Assembly (NCBI GenBank): GCA_947652115.1
Contig: OX393569.1
Coordinates: forward strand, 413,509 to 477,508
Origin: Blastomussa wellsi
Lineage: Eukaryota; Cnidaria; Anthozoa; Scleractinia; Plerogyridae
Length of the DNA: 64,000 bases
Direction of reading: 5' to 3'
The translations under genes were made by a program, and so were the position numbers. Positions 58,801-64,000 of the stretch are shown here, piece by piece; the stretch's first letter is position 1; every line of letters starts with the position of its first letter. A model generated the notes under the pieces. That model ran no database searches, had not been told where the DNA came from, and saw only the letters and a program-made list of their open reading frames with translations.

Positions 58801-60226
58801 CAGCCACCTCTTATCGTGAAATATATGCTTCAATTTCAACGGCATTCCAAAACAAGAATAAGGTTTTAGCCTCGACTGTAATCAGAGCAGGACTGATCAG
58901 TTGATGTACTTTAAGCATGATTCACTGATCACTGAAAGAAACATTTTCTTCGTCTCAGGAATTCTTGGTACCTGGCGTCACATGATAAATTAATAGATCA
59001 GTTATTTTACAGGATAATAGGCCCAAAATGCCGACTCACAAGGTTATAAACAAATCCCTGATTGCACCTGCAACCTCTAAATTATAGATAAACACAACGC
59101 GATTTGTCTTTTTCATTCACTGGCTGCAGTAAAACGAATATAACGTCTATAAAAAGTTACTTTATATAATATATACCCGCACTCTACGGAAGTCGGATTC
59201 GATGTTCTCATAGTCGACTAATATGTTGGTAGCGAATGAAATTTCGCTCCACTATTTTGTTTTGGTTTATTTTTTACTGACAAGATTCTTCTTGTATCAC
59301 GGATTCATAACTCAGCTTGAAAGCTGTAAAATATGCGACATGCTAATCTATGTTTTGTCGCCAAACCCCATTGTTAATGGCTCGTCTGAGCATCAAATAG
59401 CCAAAATAGCATTGTAGTCTCAGTGAAAGTAACATGGCCAATTTCCTTCCCTTAATTGATATCATCTTGTGTTTCAATGAGCTATTTTGGGAGGAGTATT
59501 CATTCTTTTATGTCTATTTTCATTTTACCTTCCGCAGCCTTCCGTCAAACTGGTTTCGTTCCACCGGCTGATCGTTTTTCACCAGTGAAGACCCATGTCA
59601 GTGAATTCATGATTTGATCACAACAGCATACACAATGATTCCAAACAGCTTCAGAGCATACTGTCACCTAAAGCGAGATTTACAGCTTACCTTAACCGGG
59701 AACTGATCTACGGCAAATAATTAAGTGTTCCTCCTTCATATTAACAGCTAAAAAAGGAAGTAGAGGCTTCAATTGAACAATGCAGCTTAAAATTCTACTT
59801 TTTATTCAGAAATTGGGGAGATTTTTATGTCGCGTGCCTTGAAAATAGATTTTTTTCAGTCTTCTATCTGAATAAACAGGCTTTTCTGACAACAGAAACA
59901 TCGGTTTGTTTTCCAAAGCTGTTCAACTTTTCTAAGCTTCCTGTGCAAACAAATTAAAAAGATCCTCCACGTTTGCGTCATAAGACAAGGGGGAAATGAG
60001 CAAGTTATTTTTGCGTCACTGCAGACGCAATAGACAGTTTCGAACGGGAAGGGTGTCACCCATGGCTACCGACTCACTTGCTGTGATGGCTCCGCAATGT
60101 CGCGGCACTTTTAACTTGTTTTGACCTAGTTATATTGTTGCTTCGATGGTGAAACCAGATAATCATCATTTATCTTTTCTTGGTGAATGTTCAAAATCAG
60201 CGAGCCGTTTTGCTTGGTACCTGTTC

Positions 60227-60343
60227 CAGACTGATCCACCGTGTAAATCACTATCGGCCGGGTAAGTGTTGGCAAACTGGATAGTGATTTATTCGGTGGA
60301 CATGGTGGATACCGTTATCCAACCTTAATTGAGCAACTGGGGC
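60227..60343. mobile_element. MITE-like element with internal hairpin
   Basis: CCACCGTGTAAATCACTATC is mirrored by GATAGTGATTTATTCGGTGG, and the motif GTGGATACCGTTATCC follows. The layout resembles a short non-autonomous element; the termini are approximate. Confidence 0.5.
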
Positions 60344-60426
60344 CAGACGTTGATTGACACAGGCATTAAAATGTTTGACACTTTCAAATGCGCTATTTGT
60401 TTTTAAGTGGGCTAGCCTCATGTAAA

Positions 60427-60489
60427 GGTCTCCTTCGCAGCCGTTCTTTGGGATTATTATCCCAAAAAACGGGCATGAAGGAGACTCCA
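60427..60489. repeat. short fold-back, GGTCTCCTTCG family, copy 2
   Basis: GGTCTCCTTCGCAGCCGTT pairs imperfectly with AACGGGCATGAAGGAGACTC. It is related to the hairpin at 29851-29903. Confidence 0.55.
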
Positions 60490-61725
60490 GGTCTGTTTAT
60501 TCTTTTTCAGTGATAGAACCCTGCAGTAATGAATTATTTAAGACGGCAATAAGCTACTCATGTTCAGAACCTCTTATGAATCGTGTTAACTGCTTCCGTT
60601 GTCAGATTTATTAATTGTGCTAGCTGCTAACAAAACGCGAAAGTTTCTTGGGAGACGACTGATAGAAACAATTCCCTATTCTCTACACTCTACAGTGGAT
60701 ACCGGCTATCGTTTCCTCTTCAAATTTGACATCCACTTCTCCCCGTTGCTGTGTTTTTCGTTGTTTACGGAGCTATGGTGATTTCGTGATTACAAGTTTA
60801 ATCTTTGGTTTTACATAATTACGATAATCCCAAGCGCGAACCTTTTCTAAATCGCCTTAAAATATGGCCACAAGCATCGCGCGTTTGTTTTAGTTCTGGC
60901 AGGCGGTCATTGTCAGAAAAAGCGTCATCCGTTGCAAAAACACGAGTTGCTTGATTTTGACCTCAGGAATTTTACCAACAGATTGCGGCATTCGTTTCAG
61001 AGCGAGAAATATTCTGTTGTAATATCATTTTACGGTAATATAGTTCGACATCGCAAGTGAGTAAACAAGGACTTTCATTTCTCTCGTACCGAGAACACAC
61101 ATAAAATTAGAAATTGTTTTTCCGTGATTAAAATTCACTTCAGCCAGTCAGTGAAACAATATCATGCTCAGCGAGGAGTACAATGCATGTCAATTATCAT
61201 TATAATTTCAAGAGCGCGCGTGTATTTATCACATGGCGAGGGAGGGGTGACAGGGTCCAACAATGTATTTCAAATTTCCTGTTGTCTTGGCTTTCAGTTT
61301 CTAAACATCCGTTTGAATTAGAACCGCAGATTATCAAGTGGTTTTTAAGGTGGGACCACCTAAGGCGAATAGAACAGCCAACTGTTGATGTGTTTTGAGG
61401 TGTGTCAAACTTTTCCCCAGCCCTACCCAGTGAAATTTCCTTTTGTGGGATGTTTTGCATGGTTTCTTTCGAATGTGAGTGTTTATTTGACAGGGCTCTG
61501 ATTTCATGGACAGATTGCCAAGGGAATTCGATAGACAGTCAATCGACTTGCTGATGAGGTTTAGTTCAGTACGTGATTAACCTCAGTACTGATCACTGCG
61601 TCATTTTATAACAAGAACGAAGATCGCCCGAAATCGCAGCTTATTCAAGAATCAATCCTGGTCCTATCGTAAACACAGTTTTCGTTTCTTCGCCAAACTA
61701 CAACGTACTCAAGCGTTCGGGAGCA

Positions 61726-62757
61726 ATGAGTTTCGCAACAAAGATCGCCGTGGTTCTAACTTTCATCTGCTTGTGTGAATTGAGTGATGCGAGAAGAGGT
61801 AAGCTTTTTCGTACACTAATTCACTTTGATTGTTACGCTATAGGACACAAGTGCGTAAAAAATTCACCGATTTACTACGAAGGTTTCATTGATTTGCACA
61901 CCGGATTCTGGGAACGAACTTTTCCTTTCTCCTTCCTTGGACTACAACAAAAGTGTGGCCACTCGTTAATATATCGATTCATCAAGTGTGAAGACTTGGG
62001 TATTCTCAAATGGCTGTTGTATGCAGCCATTTGAAATACCACAAGCACTAATTGAGCGAAGTTCTCTGTCGAACCACGACTACGTGATACACAGAGCGAA
62101 GAACTTTACGTGGGCTGTTGAGGGCAAAAGGTGCAAAGATCAAGCGTTGTTAAAATTGATGGCGCGTAAATATTTCAGACCTTTTACAAAGTTACCAAGA
62201 AATCACACACTGGTAAATTACAAATTAAATGCGTGAAAATATCCGAGCGGTTCAAAAGCGAAATCCGGCATAATAATAAACATATTCTTTTGTTTCCCTT
62301 TGCATGATGTGAAGGTACGAAACATCACAAGCATCCGGAAAAACCGAACACTTCGGAAGTGGACAAGCAGAATTCCGCAAACGGATCGGTGGCATTTGGA
62401 TACAGCAATGTAACCACGACTAAGCCGCCCGCCACAGCTTCACCGCGGCGTCCAGCAAAAGACAACCTCGCATCGCAAGGGCTAAGCAGACGACACTTGG
62501 AAAAGAGGTGCTGCAGAATCGGGTACCGAGCTGCCAAACGAAAGATGTTTTGCATGATTGACAACCACTACAGCGCAAAATACACGAATATGGAGCACTA
62601 TGCCAGGCAGAAGTTCCAAATGCGAAAGCCCTCACGGTCAACGCGACGATTCATGCATCACCTAGACAGGTATTGCATCAAACACCAGCTCAAGGGCGTG
62701 TTCTACAAGTGCTGTCTCGATGGCATTATCACCGCTCGAGAAAAAGGAGGACTGTGA
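61726..62757 (+). CDS. small secreted cysteine-patterned protein
   Basis: Two exons, 61726-61798 and 62315-62757, GT-AG, giving 171 residues. The N-terminus (MSFATKIAVVLTFICLCELS, then DA) is a clear signal peptide. A low-complexity, basic, Thr/Pro-rich middle with one NVT sequon and one NGS follows. After a dibasic LEKR comes CCRIGYRAAKRKMFC, then a basic helical stretch, and later a single Cys and CC. The six cysteines in order CC-C-C-CC, with Gly three residues after the first pair and an aromatic pair before the last, resemble the anaphylatoxin-like modules of fibulins, but the middle spacing is much longer (about 40 residues). The function is therefore open: secreted ligand, matrix component or defence peptide precursor. 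The acceptor at 62314 has a weak pyrimidine tract, yet joins the frame exactly. Confidence 0.75.
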
Positions 62758-62768
62758 ATATCGAGAAC

Positions 62769-62774
62769 AATAAA
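62769..62774 (+). terminator. poly(A)-type hexamer, proximal
   Basis: AATAAA 12 bases after the stop of the secreted-protein gene, perhaps too close for sole use. Confidence 0.3.
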
Positions 62775-63350
62775 GCTAAGGTGCAACCATGCAGTAATTA
62801 ATTGATGTCTTAAAAAAAACAATTTTAGGAAAACAATGTGTCAGAAATGTAAATGTGTTTAAACGGAGGTCGTGTCTAATTTAATTCCACAGATGAAAGA
62901 TAAGGCACCAGGCATGCAATTTATCGGACTCGTGAATCAAATTTGAGAGTACATTGTTTACTTACGAGTATCTTGTTTCCAGACTTTTCGCTGGAGACAC
63001 TTAGCATTTATCCCTCCAAATGGAGACATTGTAAATTGATCCGCACATGTCATTTTTGAAGTGAATATTTTTAGGAAAACCATTAAAAAGCAATTTGCGT
63101 GTTTTTTGTTCAAACAAATCTGATATATTGGTAAATAATAGTTTTCCAGATTTCTGCTCAGGGCAAAATGTATAAATACAGAAAGCCTCTAGATCGTTTG
63201 TACATAGATGATATTTTTAAGGCTTATGAGACAGAAAACATTATAAAGGATTTTTTTACTAACTCTTATGATTTTGGATGTGATTAAATTTGCAACTTTC
63301 TTGCTTGGCTGTAAATCAAAGGCTATTTTTAAAACATTCATTTGGTTGTA

Positions 63351-63356
63351 AATAAA
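63351..63356 (+). terminator. candidate poly(A) signal, distal
   Basis: AATAAA in an AT-rich context about 600 bases after the stop of the secreted-protein gene. The stretch 62758-63350 has no ORF of note and reads as 3' UTR or spacer. Confidence 0.4.
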
Positions 63357-63658
63357 GAAATCTGTATTTTATGATGTCGTTTATGTTTTTTGTTTTCTAT
63401 ACGTTACTGGAATAGGACTTTAATACCCTATTAAAAAGCGAGGCGTTTTCATGCTGGTAACGACTAAGGAATTTTCGAGTAGAACTACAGGAAGTACCAG
63501 GGATGAATAAGAAACAAAATCGGCGATAATAAATGATTATTTTTAGATAAACAGAAAGAGTACACCAGTGATAAAAAACGATGTACAAGTCATCGGAATA
63601 AAGTTAAAAAATAAAGTGCGTTAAAAAATACAGTGCTTTAATGATAAGTGAAATTCGG

Positions 63659-63802
63659 CTAAAAAGGCTGATATTGCTTCTTACAAGCACTACCGGCTGA
63701 TGGCCACTGAGCGTAATTGTAACCAGTCTGAAACTGGGCATAGAACTGCCTTGTGTGGGAATTTCCCTGCCTTTTTTCAGCGTGCCAAAATCGACGATCC
63801 AT
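63659..63802 (-). CDS. possible terminal exon or 47-residue ORF (right edge)
   Basis: From ATG 63802 to TAG 63659 the minus strand encodes 47 residues whose second half (FYAQFQTGYNYAQWPS, then KKQYQPF) is rich in Tyr, Gln and Phe and looks like a genuine protein C-terminus. An in-frame stop lies just upstream, so if real it would be a short ORF or an exon entered at an AG near 63805. No family recognised. The rest of the edge (63803-64000) shows nothing certain. Confidence 0.3.
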   Translation of the reverse strand: MDRRFWHAEKRQGNSHTRQFYAQFQTGYNYAQWPSAGSACKKQYQPF

Positions 63803-64000
63803 GGCTGCCAAGCTTTAGGATTCGCGGCGATGTTCCTAAAGAATAATAAGCGCATTTTTTCCAGATTTTTGAGGCGAAATATTCAAGAAATGACGAAATC
63901 GTTGCTACGAAAATAAACCAGGATGAAGAGCATTATAATTTTTTTTAATATAAACTAGTCTTGATAACTGATCTTAAGTTTGTTGATATTTCCGTTGGTA

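Larger units (their letters stand above)
54519..61725. other. long gene-poor region
   Basis: It contains the promoter side of the repeat-protein gene, a tandem duplication (54751-55118), a nested fold-back (55472-55837), a MITE (60227-60343) and a small fold-back (60427-60489). About 55840-60220 otherwise shows only short ORFs of unremarkable composition and no splice-consistent gene. An undetected gene with small exons cannot be excluded. Confidence 0.5.

Noticed and set aside
61799..62034. Read-through of the secreted-protein ORF past its first exon
   Set aside because: A GT donor at 61799 joins the second exon in frame, and the intronic extension has no recognisable pattern.

Overview
The window is nuclear DNA from an animal, most likely an anthozoan cnidarian and probably a stony coral. 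The genes are split by many small introns with GT-AG borders, the predicted proteins are metazoan families (an NCOA6-like coactivator, MECR, RGS22, a D-amino-acid oxidase), and the spacers are AT-rich and full of short fold-back elements, C/G homopolymer runs and repeats of a kind I associate with coral genomes. The species call is inference. There are no bacterial operons, phage genes or CRISPR arrays. All exon models were spliced by hand; where a model is given, the reading frame closes across every junction.

Layout. (1) 1-961, minus: 5' part of an NCOA6-like gene running off the left edge. (2) 962-4099: gene-free, several fold-back and retroposon fragments. (3) 4100-9862, minus: nine-exon gene for an 812-residue membrane-anchored DUF885 metallopeptidase-like protein. 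(4) 11468-17508, minus: ten-exon MECR, mitochondrial enoyl-thioester reductase (362 residues). (5) 17509-18134: short divergent spacer, probable bidirectional promoter. (6) 18135-34039, plus: 22-exon RGS22 orthologue, enlarged to about 2092 residues by one 2.5-kb exon that carries 31-residue tandem repeats. Its introns hold 15-bp and 23-bp minisatellites and a palindromic insertion with a 15-bp target-site duplication. (7) 34040-38815: mostly empty, with one GC-rich block and a doubtful 31-residue ORF. (8) 38816-39691, minus: intronless six-span membrane protein of unknown family. (9) 42418-47270, plus: five-exon FAD-dependent D-amino-acid oxidase family gene ending in a peroxisomal SRL signal. 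(10) 49503-54518, minus: four-exon gene for a 948-residue protein made almost wholly of 46 gap-free copies of an 18-residue basic repeat. (11) 54519-61725: gene-poor, with a tandem duplication and nested fold-back elements. (12) 61726-62757, plus: two-exon gene for a small secreted protein with a CC...C...C...CC cysteine pattern. (13) 63659-63802, minus: possible terminal exon of a gene lying to the right.

The genes do not form one pathway. MECR (mitochondrial lipoate and fatty-acid synthesis) and RGS22 (a multi-RGS scaffold known from sperm in vertebrates) are head to head and may share a promoter. The most novel object is the 18-residue repeat gene. Its splice structure supports the minus strand as coding, although the opposite strand is also open through most of the array.
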